Positions 8,601-14,525 of a DNA stretch of 17,542 nucleotides are shown piece after piece. A model generated the notes under the pieces. That model was not told the origin of the DNA, did no database searches, and worked only from the letters and a program-made list of their open reading frames with translations. The translations under genes were made by a program, and so were the position numbers. Where the stretch lies: positions 1-17,542 of the forward strand of contig DAOTTV010000127.1 of the NCBI GenBank assembly GCA_034437755.1, read 5' to 3'. Numbering within the stretch: the first letter of the stretch is position 1; every line of letters begins with the position of its first letter. The stretch comes from JAUZRW01 sp034437755. GTDB lineage: Bacteria; Chloroflexota; Anaerolineae; Aggregatilineales; Phototrophicaceae.

Positions 8601-9941
8601 TTGGTCGTCATCGAGGCTCGCGAGGAAGTCGTCGGTGCTGTCGGGCATCATGTCCGCTTCATCGTCCAGTATCTCGTCGATGTCGTCGCCGCCATCCCCC
8701 AGACCGCCCGTGTCGAAGCGACCGGTCGTCAGTTCCTTCAGCCAATCGTCGTCATCCTGCCCGCCGAAGTCACTGGTACGGAAGCGCGAGAGCAGGCGGC
8801 TCGCACCGGCGTTCTCATCGGCGAAATCCGACATATGATCGACCACTTCGCCATCTTGCTGCTTCGGGCGTGCGTCGTCGCTCTCGTCAGCGAAAAGCTC
8901 ATCAAGCGCGATGTCATCCGCGTCAACGGTATCATCCGTGCCGGCGCTAGCGGGGATGTCCGCGTCTTCGGGCAATAATCCCTCAAGGCTGTCGGTGATT
9001 GTCTTGCGTGGCGTGGGGTCAGCCTGTGGCGGCGCGTCGATCTCGCTTAGGTCTGCCAACCATGCCTCGTCGCTAGGCTCAGCACTTGCCATTTCATCTC
9101 CTGCGCTGAAGTCATCGACAGCCAGCGTATCCAGCCAATCGGGGTCATCCGCATCGCCGACCTGCGCCAGCGTGTATTTGCGATAATCGAGTTCCTCAAG
9201 GGTGAATGTCTCGTCGGGAGTGGCGGCATCGGTGGCAATTTCATAGGCAAGATAGGGGTCTACATCCTCAATGCGGCTTAAATACCGCTGGGCATCGGAC
9301 GGACGTTCTTCCTGCAACCAGAGGTCAGTCAAAATCTGATTGGCATCGACCGCGTAGGGATAACGTTTCAGCACTTCCAGCGCGTGTTCGGCTGCCTCGA
9401 TTAGACGGCCCGTCGCCCAATAAGCCCGCGCCAGTTGCAACCGTAAATCCGTGCGATCGGGCATCCGCTTTAAATTGCGGCGCAAGAGATCAATCACGTC
9501 GTCGTACATCCGCGCTTTTATGTATTGCGTGGCGACCGCACCCGCCGTCAGCTGGATGCGCCCGACTTCTAAATCGCGCAATTTGAGATAGAGCGCGCGC
9601 AGGCGTTCGATCACGGTCTTATTATTCGGCTGTTGGTCGAAGGCGCGTTCAATATGCCAGAGCGCGGCATCGGCGACGGACTGCCGTTCATAGATCACGC
9701 TCAACTGAAAATGCGTCGTGAAATCGTCCGGGAAGGCGGTCAATAAACGCCGTAAAATCTCGCTCGCTTCCTCATTGCGCGATTGCATCATGAGGGCGCG
9801 GCTGAGCGTGCGATATGCCGCCGCATTCTTCGGATATGACTCCAGAATATGCGAACTGTTGGCGATGGCTTCTTCGAGCTTGTTGCTTTGAATCATCGCT
9901 TCGATGCGTTGGATGTAATTGCGCAGGTTAATTTCAGCCAT
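5628..9941 (-). CDS. Giant TPR protein with very long Asp-rich, Trp-motif tail
   Basis: A 1437-residue protein from the ATG at 9941 (MAEINLRNYIQRIEAM). An upstream in-frame ATG at 9971 would add ten unlikely residues (MHWHTKHRYA) and has no ribosome site, whereas AGGT lies a few bases before 9941. Residues 1-235 are TPR hairpins (KLEEAIANSSHILESYPKN; EEASEILRRLLTAFPDD; RLIEAAEHALEVLKRYPY). The remaining roughly 1200 residues are extremely rich in Asp and Glu and probably disordered, with about 17 spaced Trp motifs: PDWLDTL, DDWLKEL, LAWMEGSDIDYD, MAWLTDD, DWMSELD, PDWLAGL and PDWLNAM. Internal tandem duplications are recent at the DNA level. One Arg-rich patch (TTRRRRFSFSTLPAW, about 1276-1290) interrupts the acidity. 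The last residues are almost continuous Asp/Phe. There is no TM segment or signal peptide. It probably acts as a cytoplasmic scaffold, and the function is unknown. It heads the operon with the 994-aa partner. Confidence 0.9.
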   Translation of the reverse strand: MAEINLRNYIQRIEAMIQSNKLEEAIANSSHILESYPKNAAAYRTLSRALMMQSRNEEASEILRRLLTAFPDDFTTHFQLSVIYERQSVADAALWHIERAFDQQPNNKTVIERLRALYLKLRDLEVGRIQLTAGAVATQYIKARMYDDVIDLLRRNLKRMPDRTDLRLQLARAYWATGRLIEAAEHALEVLKRYPYAVDANQILTDLWLQEERPSDAQRYLSRIEDVDPYLAYEIATDAATPDETFTLEELDYRKYTLAQVGDADDPDWLDTLAVDDFSAGDEMASAEPSDEAWLADLSEIDAPPQADPTPRKTITDSLEGLLPEDADIPASAGTDDTVDADDIALDELFADESDDARPKQQDGEVVDHMSDFADENAGASRLLSRFRTSDFGGQDDDDWLKELTTGRFDTGGLGDGGDDIDEILDDEADMMPDSTDDFLASLDDDQADEIALDEFFGDELDDDDNLVTDISEDDDEFFDFAPSTSTSDLMSELMAAEDDSADSDDALAGDDSDDPLAWMEGSDIDYDADDQEDDYAAALRAEAEAPTSVDSVEDDPLAWMEGSDIDYDADESDDDVDADDPLAWMQESGIEFYDDDELDDEPIDDLGFTEGLAAAGSVLADGDDDDNDEITDDSDDLSWLTDDSVLDDMLELEDLHNTEDFETQDDDFLLTEADGQDSMNDSPNDDMNDEFDDSLDGLEWLDDEDGEDQDFAEEIDMSDADDADDDMAWLTDGGADLDNTATDDDEMPVAATDANDPMAWLTDDDEDDFDFADDFDDDVTDFGLAVAEGADEPDFGEEDDDFDFGMFDDELDEDDDFGAFDDELDEDDDFGAFDDDLSAESDDIAPAAGISSGMLNFLSGDADSPPDEDLDEIDEMSAFADDEEESEWLAAINDDTTGQTDELLDWTQDPDDALAETDTDDDAPVPADADWMSELDDAALDDADDDDSTADDFGAFVASLEDADDPELDEGEWDTLDVSGDRAEDFGFDFSDESDEEDDFDQADDAPVPADVDWMSELDGATLEDADDPELDEGEWDTLDVSGDRAEDFGFDFSDEGDEEDDFDAEDPTDEPDWLAGLEDEMDEAPAVTSGMTGMLNDIRSSRDDEGESADEADFAEDDFMFEDDAGDFDDFDIDEDEAFADDDELDWLTAVEDEADSDPAEKDDDDLETVTVPVGEDDRPFEEEVDFEEADTAPDWLNAMVPGLDIDFTAEEDEIEEEFIEAGTGHRARKLNEDNLEVIKDFAWLQKIVDEETSGIEPVHPHDADDDYVSTPMRTTRRRRFSFSTLPAWADGRTADVDSASDDAIDAGAMTSVGALLAGDAGTSIDDLASDVDDTDERDTTDFDDIDMLTESDDDLADEDFGLDDFDFDDFDGDDETASTDDFNFDEISFDDNVIDEDDDDLDFAEDDFDDLDFDDDDFDFDDFDFDDDDNELKT
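6754..7063 (-). repeat. Near-identical 121-bp direct repeat inside the acidic TPR gene
   Basis: Positions 6754-6874 and 6943-7063 match at all but about four bases, 189 bp (63 codons) apart. They encode residues about 959-999 and 1022-1062, each containing DADDPELDEGEWDTLDVSG and RAEDFGFDFSDE. A related shorter block (6862-6930 against 7111-7179) encodes the flanking DDAPVPAD..DWMSELD segment. Because the differences include synonymous changes at a very low rate, this is recent in-frame duplication within the gene. Confidence 0.9.
7441..7518 (-). repeat. Tandem 39-bp (13-residue) repeat
   Basis: Two adjacent 39-bp units, 7441-7479 and 7480-7518, differ at only a few bases, and a diverged third unit begins at 7519. 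Each encodes a 13-residue unit of the form DDELDEDDDFGAF. The in-frame unit length keeps the coding sequence open. It illustrates how the acidic tail can lengthen by slippage or unequal recombination. Confidence 0.85.
8228..8399 (-). repeat. 49-bp direct repeat encoding DPLAWMEGSDIDYDAD
   Basis: Positions 8228-8276 and 8351-8399 are identical over 48 of 49 bases, spaced 123 bp (41 codons) apart. They encode two copies of DPLAWMEGSDIDYDAD (about residues 514-530 and 555-571). A third, diverged protein copy, DPLAWMQESGIEFYDDD, lies downstream in the protein. Confidence 0.88.
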
Positions 9942-9980
9942 TGCGTACCTATGCTTTGTGTGCCAGTGCATTCATTGATC

Positions 9981-10091
9981 TAGGGCAAGTATAACATAAA
10001 CCCTTAATTTGGGCTTGTGTCGTCTCCGACAATCGCGCACACTATTATTCGACCCATTTTAGGGTTTGGTTAAATTGCTAAATTTGCCCTA
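9981..10091. repeat. Nested inverted repeat around the acidic-operon promoter
   Basis: TAGGGCAA at 9981-9988 is a perfect inverse match to TTGCCCTA at 10084-10091. Inside it, AAACCCT (9998-10004) pairs with AGGGTTT (10061-10067), and this inner pairing extends imperfectly to 9998-10013 against 10053-10067. The structure overlaps the -10 element proposed for the acidic operon. No flanking target duplication is evident. It may be a degenerate small repeat element or a regulatory dyad. Confidence 0.5.
9988..9993 (-). promoter_or_regulatory. Probable -10 element for the acidic TPR operon
   Basis: The minus strand reads TATACT at 9993-9988, five of six matches to TATAAT. It would give a leader of roughly 40 nt before the ATG at 9941. 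No convincing -35 hexamer stands at 16-18 bp spacing, so the promoter would be weak, activator-dependent or of another sigma class. Confidence 0.4.
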
Positions 10092-10099
10092 AGACCCAT

Positions 10100-10290
10100 G
10101 AGCCTTTTCAAAAAGGGAACAAAAAATATCGGCTCTTTGGGATGTCGCGTGGTTTTTGTTGCAGGGGCGTTGCCCCCGCACCCCCACAAGGAACTGTCGT
10201 TCCTTGATCTTGTTCATTTTGAACGCATAGCGTTCAAAAAGCAAAAGTTTTTGGCGTTCCCTCTTTTCAAAAAGGGGACAAAAAGAGCTT
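10100..10290. repeat. Hairpin-cluster intergenic element bounded by direct repeats
   Basis: A 22-bp direct repeat beginning CTTTTCAAAAAGGG occurs at 10104-10125 and 10263-10284 with one mismatch. Between the copies lie three hairpins in series. The first, 10160-10180, has arms TGCaGGGGC and GCCCCcGCA with a GTT loop. The second, 10187-10206, has arms CAAGGAAC and GTTCCTTG with a TGTC loop. The third, 10217-10239, has arms TTTTGAACGC and GCGTTCAAAA with an ATA loop. The density of dyads, the position between genes and the lack of coding character suggest a dispersed intergenic repeat or a MITE-like element. A 64-codon ORF through it (10098-10292) simply translates the repeats and is not called. 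Confidence 0.7.
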
Positions 10291-10319
10291 GACCACGCAA
10301 GATACGAAAGACCTTCAAT

Positions 10320-10459
10320 CTTTAATTGTAACTACTCAGGTCAATTGATTGACGCCAGCTTCTGCCCTCAAGACAAGCACGGTTGAAGTCCCTCTCCTAG
10401 CCACATAGTGGCGGCCGGGAGAGGGATTTAGGGTGAGGGCTGAGTAGTTACCTTTAATT
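10320..10459. mobile_element. 124-bp MITE with 12-bp TIRs and 8-bp target duplication (IS66-like ends)
   Basis: GTAACTACTCAG at 10328-10339 and its exact reverse complement CTGAGTAGTTAC at 10440-10451 are perfect terminal inverted repeats. Immediately outside them CTTTAATT occurs as a perfect 8-bp direct duplication (10320-10327 and 10452-10459), the expected footprint of transposition. From known family features, ends starting GTAA plus an 8-bp duplication fit IS66-type elements. The inside has no ORF but more dyads: GTCAAT/ATTGAC, GCCCTCA/TGAGGGC, CCCTCTCC/GGAGAGGG, and GCCAC/GTGGC with an ATA loop. It is non-autonomous, and a transposase elsewhere would have moved it. The right duplication ends 2 bp from the stop codon of the membrane-protein gene. 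Confidence 0.85.
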
Positions 10460-10461
10460 TT

Positions 10462-12093
10462 TCAGTTTTCGATTTGCGTGGCGAAGATTGACAAGAGCAG
10501 ATACCCGACCGGCAGGGCCGTCACGCCACCCCACAAGCCATACAGCACCAGCATCAGCACCAGCCACCCGTTGACCGCCGGATAGCGCCGGAAGGCGACC
10601 TGTACCAGACTGCTGAAGAACAGGACGACATAAATCATCACGCCCGGCACACCATGCCGCAAGCCCCATAGCACCCCGTCATTGAGCGCGATGCTATCCG
10701 TCCGTAGCTCGCCATTACCGCGCAGTGCGCCCGCGTTGGCGTTATCCAGCACGACGCGGTTATATTGCCAGCGCAGGGCAAGCGCGCTCAAGGGTGCTTG
10801 TAAGCGCGGCTGTACGTCCCGTTCAAGGCGATCGCTGGCGGTCGTCAGGGCTTGCTCGCGCACGCTCATCAGTGCCGCCTGTGGCGCTTGTGCGATGCGG
10901 ACGCGCCCCCATGCCGCCTGTGCCGCTTCTGTGCCTTCGGTATTGGCGATCAAGCGCAGGGTGACGCGCTCGCCCGCGAACGCCGATAGATCAACCGTGA
11001 CATCCGTCCAGCGGCGCAGGCGATCTGCATCGTGTCGATAGCGAAAGACGGTCACGCGCTCGCCGCTGTCGCGCTCAATATCAATCTGGAAGAAGAGCGC
11101 CTGCGTCACGCGCTCATCCAGTCGCGCCACGCTAAAATCTAGCCAGTAGCCCGTGCCATCCGAGAGCGCCAGCGGGTAGATCACCTGACTCTCGCTGAAC
11201 GGCTGTGCATCTACCGTCAACACCGCCAGTCGTCGCCCGTCCAGTTCAACGTCGGTGATGCGCGCGTTTAAGATGTCGGCGGGGTCGTCAATCTGCGTGA
11301 TGTACGCCGTCAGCACCCGTCCGGCATGCTCGCGCAGAGGGATCGCATCGACCAGATCGCCGCTGAGGATGCTGGTATTGCGTGCCAAGAGCGTGATAAA
11401 CGGCACGAACAGCACCAGTATCAGCATCGGGATGTAGATCAAGACTGTTGCGCGCAGGCTGAATAAGTCGTCGGTGTGGCGGGTCAGTGCCGCGCCCAGC
11501 ACGCCCGAATACAGCAGAATAATGCCCCAGTTAAAGCTGAAGAAGATCGCGAGGCTGATGAGCAAATACGGGTAAATAATCACCCGCGCCGGTTGCGGGT
11601 CGTCAGTCGGCACGTAGAGCGCGACCACCGCCCCCAGCAAACACAGCAGATGCAAGAGATAGCGTTGGGTCGCGCCCAGCTGGATGCCGAGCGCGGTCGT
11701 GCTGAGGATCACCAGCGCGCCGACGATCGCCGTCAGGTAGAGCAAGCCCATCACCAGCAATTGCGGGATCGCGTCGCGCGTCGTCAACCCCATCAAGCTC
11801 AGGATGACGGTCGTCAGCACGGCACTATTGACGATATAAATGCCCCCGCGCACACTGGGCAAGAGCGCGCCCAGGAGCAAAACCACGATGAAAATATCCC
11901 ACTGCAAGGCTTGCGGCTGACGCAAAATCTGCCAGCCCGTCAGGATGGCCAGCACCACCGTCGCCCCTAAAATCAAGGGCGAGTTGAGATGTGGCGATTG
12001 CTCAGTGGCGATGTTAAAGAGCGCGATGACGGCGATCAGCGCGATGGCAAGACTACTGATCCCGTTGCGAATATCGGTGCGGGTGGTCGGCAT
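10462..12093 (-). CDS. Multispanning membrane protein with extracytoplasmic beta-rich domain
   Basis: A 543-residue protein. About nine hydrophobic segments fill residues 13-237, two more lie at about 481-500 and 507-535, and a soluble segment of about 240 residues sits between them. The soluble part contains GYWLDFSVARLDERVTQALFFQ and WTDVTVDLSAFAGERVTLRL, the pattern of a jelly-roll (galactose-binding or concanavalin-like) module. The final part (GNGELRTD, then ALNDGVLWGLRHGVPGVMIY) vaguely recalls the end of O-antigen ligase or Wzy-type polymerases, where an Asn precedes a Gly-x-x-Gly TM helix. That assignment is inference only. It could act in surface polysaccharide assembly, or be a lineage-specific envelope protein. 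The ATG at 12093 has AGGAA upstream but at long spacing. It is divergent from the kinase gene, and a MITE lies directly behind its stop codon. Confidence 0.85.
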   Translation of the reverse strand: MPTTRTDIRNGISSLAIALIAVIALFNIATEQSPHLNSPLILGATVVLAILTGWQILRQPQALQWDIFIVVLLLGALLPSVRGGIYIVNSAVLTTVILSLMGLTTRDAIPQLLVMGLLYLTAIVGALVILSTTALGIQLGATQRYLLHLLCLLGAVVALYVPTDDPQPARVIIYPYLLISLAIFFSFNWGIILLYSGVLGAALTRHTDDLFSLRATVLIYIPMLILVLFVPFITLLARNTSILSGDLVDAIPLREHAGRVLTAYITQIDDPADILNARITDVELDGRRLAVLTVDAQPFSESQVIYPLALSDGTGYWLDFSVARLDERVTQALFFQIDIERDSGERVTVFRYRHDADRLRRWTDVTVDLSAFAGERVTLRLIANTEGTEAAQAAWGRVRIAQAPQAALMSVREQALTTASDRLERDVQPRLQAPLSALALRWQYNRVVLDNANAGALRGNGELRTDSIALNDGVLWGLRHGVPGVMIYVVLFFSSLVQVAFRRYPAVNGWLVLMLVLYGLWGGVTALPVGYLLLSIFATQIEN

Positions 12094-12270
12094 AGCGGGT
12101 GATGTTCCTGTTCAACGGCACGGGCATACAGGGCACAACGACGCGCAGGACGCATCATGCCCGATCAAGCACTCCCCAGATTAAAGCAAAATCGCCCCTG
12201 CGAAAAGTGTAGGCTCGCCAGCGCCTACTTTGAGGCACGGATGAAGGTCAACACTCCACCACTCCACCCG

Positions 12271-12299
12271 TTGCCCCCTATCGCCCAATAACCTATAAT
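12271..12299 (+). promoter_or_regulatory. Sigma-70-like promoter of the kinase gene
   Basis: A perfect TATAAT at 12294-12299 follows TTGCCC (12271-12276; four of six matches to TTGACA) after exactly 17 bp. Transcription would begin near 12306, giving a leader of about 30 nt before the ATG at 12337. It sits in the 243-bp divergent gap between the membrane-protein gene and the kinase gene. Confidence 0.7.
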
Positions 12300-12336
12300 C
12301 AACAACGGTTCAGACGCACACACAGGCACACATTTT

Positions 12337-14511
12337 ATGACAGATGAACTCATCGGTAAGACGATCGGCGGCTATGAGATTTTAAGCCTCATCGGGGAAG
12401 GCGGCATGGCAACCGTCTATCTCGCCCGCCAGCAATCTATGGATCGGCAAGTCGCGCTGAAAGTCCTGCCGAAGCAATTCGCGAAAGACGATACATACCT
12501 GCAACGCTTCGAGCGCGAAGTGACGATCGTCGCCAAGCTCGAACATCGCAACATCGTGCCTGTGTATGATTACGGCGAACATGACGGACAGCCGTATATC
12601 GTCATGCGCTATCTGCCTGCTGGCTCGGTCGATGAGCTATTAGAACAGCACGCGCCCCTCACGCCGGCGCGCATCTTAGATATTATCAGCCAGATCGCCC
12701 CCGCGCTCGATTATGCCCATAACCAGAACGTGTTGCATCGGGATCTCAAGCCGAGCAACGTGTTGATGGACGATGGCGGTGGCGCATTCCTGACGGACTT
12801 CGGGATTGCGCGGGTGGTGGGCGAGCAGGGCGGTGTCATCACGACGCATGGCGTGGTCGGCACGCCGGCGTATATGTCGCCCGAGCAAGCACAGGGACGC
12901 GAGCTAGACGGGCGCAGTGACGTTTACTCGCTGGGGGTGATGCTCTTCGAGATGGCGACCGGTCGCCGCCCATTCGAGAACGAAACGCCCTACAGCATCG
13001 CCGTGATGCAGGTCACCGCGCCGCCGCCATCGCCCTGTTCGCTCAATCCGGCGCTCTCGCCTGAAGTCGAGAAAGTGATCCTGAAGGCGCTAGAGAAGCA
13101 GAAGGAACGTCGCCACGATAACGCGACGGCGCTCATGAATGCGCTGAAAGTCGCCATTGAACGACCGGAATTGCTAGTCGAGACTAAGCCACCGGCACAC
13201 CCGACACCGCAACCCCTGCCCGCCTCACAAGCCCAGCCACAACCGCAACCCCTCGCCGCGAGCAGTGGCAGTCGTCCGGCTGTTTTACCGCGCCAAACGC
13301 CGACCAGCGGCTATCAAAAGCCCGCCCGCCGCCAGAATCCGATGGTCAGTGCGCTGATCGGTGGCACGATTGGCTGTGGCCTGCTGGGGGTGTTGATCGC
13401 CCTGACGATCTTCGCGCTCAGTTTCTTCTTGCCCGAGGATTTACTCAGCGATGCGACTGCCACCGCTACGCCCTCGCCCGCCCTCAGCGCGACGATGACC
13501 CGCGACGCAACCGCCACCCCCACGCTCGACCCGACCAGTGCCAGCGCGCGCGCGACGCTGGTCTCGCGCAATCGTGATAACGATGCCACCGCGACCGCCG
13601 TCAGCCAAGTGCAAGCCACGCCCGACCCCGTGCAAGCGGTTGGCGTGCGCGGCACCCCGACGCTGATTCCGGCGCTCAGGGTGGTCAGTGGCAAGCTGGT
13701 CTTTGCGGATATACGCGGCGATGATGCCTCGTTAGAGCTGGTGACGCTGGACTTAGAGACCTGGACTGAAACCCAGCTGACCAGCTCTGCCAACGTCAAT
13801 AACAGTTATCCCGTACCCTCCCCCGATGGACGCTGGATCGCCTACCAGAGCGACCGCGACGGTGACTTCGAGATTTACGTCATGAACACGCTCGGCGGGC
13901 AAAATCGGCAGTTGACCGTCAACACGCATCGTGATCGACTAGCGGCGTGGTCGCCCGATGGCGAGTGGATCATCTTCTCGTCTGATGTGCGCGGCGATGG
14001 CATGTACGATTTGCGCCGCGTCAGCTTCGATGGACAGGTCGAAGAGCAAGTGTTCAGCAACGGTCAGCGCAACAGCCACGCCCGTTATAGCCCGGACGGT
14101 CGGTATCTGATCTTCACAACTGGCGGCGACCCGCGCGACGCGGCGACGTGGGAGATTGCTCGCCTCGATTTACAGACGGGCACAACCCGCTTGCTGACGG
14201 ATAACGACGTGCGCGATGCGTCGCCCGTCTGGAGTCCGGACGGGTCGCGCGTGCTTTATATCACCTTCGACGGCATCAGCAACGCCATCGCTAGCATGAC
14301 CCCCGATGGCACAGATCGCCGCTTGATCTACAACAGCGAAGGCAACGACTGGGCGGCGAGCTATAGCCCCGACGGGCAGTACATCGTCTTCACCAGCGAT
14401 ATACAGGGGCGTGACCAGCTGTATTTACTCGCGATCAACGGCGATGCTGTCCAGCAGATCACCAACGCGGGCGGCTTATACGGCGCATGGATACCGACGC
14501 GCAACGACTGA
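12337..14511 (+). CDS. Receptor-like Ser/Thr protein kinase with external PD40 beta-propeller
   Basis: A 724-residue Hanks-type kinase that phosphorylates Ser/Thr of partner proteins. The kinase domain (about 12-275) is complete: Gly-rich loop GEGGMATVY (20-28), Lys42 in VALK, Glu61 of helix C, HRDLKPSN (134-141, catalytic Asp136), DFG (154-156), and GTPAYMSPEQ (175-184). A Pro/Gln-rich juxtamembrane linker (about 284-335) precedes one TM helix (about 337-365). Outside the membrane come a Thr/Ala/Pro-rich stalk (about 372-442) and five or so TolB/PD40 blades: PSPDGRWIAYQSD, WSPDGEWIIFSSD, YSPDGRYLIFTT, WSPDGSRVLYIT and YSPDGQYIVFTSD. The propeller presumably senses an external ligand or protein in place of PASTA repeats. 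The Shine-Dalgarno is weak (AGG about 10 nt upstream). It has its own promoter. Substrates are unknown. Confidence 0.96.
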   Translation: MTDELIGKTIGGYEILSLIGEGGMATVYLARQQSMDRQVALKVLPKQFAKDDTYLQRFEREVTIVAKLEHRNIVPVYDYGEHDGQPYIVMRYLPAGSVDELLEQHAPLTPARILDIISQIAPALDYAHNQNVLHRDLKPSNVLMDDGGGAFLTDFGIARVVGEQGGVITTHGVVGTPAYMSPEQAQGRELDGRSDVYSLGVMLFEMATGRRPFENETPYSIAVMQVTAPPPSPCSLNPALSPEVEKVILKALEKQKERRHDNATALMNALKVAIERPELLVETKPPAHPTPQPLPASQAQPQPQPLAASSGSRPAVLPRQTPTSGYQKPARRQNPMVSALIGGTIGCGLLGVLIALTIFALSFFLPEDLLSDATATATPSPALSATMTRDATATPTLDPTSASARATLVSRNRDNDATATAVSQVQATPDPVQAVGVRGTPTLIPALRVVSGKLVFADIRGDDASLELVTLDLETWTETQLTSSANVNNSYPVPSPDGRWIAYQSDRDGDFEIYVMNTLGGQNRQLTVNTHRDRLAAWSPDGEWIIFSSDVRGDGMYDLRRVSFDGQVEEQVFSNGQRNSHARYSPDGRYLIFTTGGDPRDAATWEIARLDLQTGTTRLLTDNDVRDASPVWSPDGSRVLYITFDGISNAIASMTPDGTDRRLIYNSEGNDWAASYSPDGQYIVFTSDIQGRDQLYLLAINGDAVQQITNAGGLYGAWIPTRND

Positions 14512-14525
14512 GTACAGCGCGTGGT

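Noticed and set aside
9942..9971. The longer start for the giant TPR gene at 9971.
   Set aside because: The extra residues are atypical and lack a Shine-Dalgarno, whereas MAEINLRNYI at 9941 matches the remembered family start and has AGGT upstream.
10098..10292. A 64-codon open frame with LFKKGTK at both ends.
   Set aside because: It merely translates the direct-repeat borders and hairpins of the intergenic element. There is no ribosome site and no protein-like composition.
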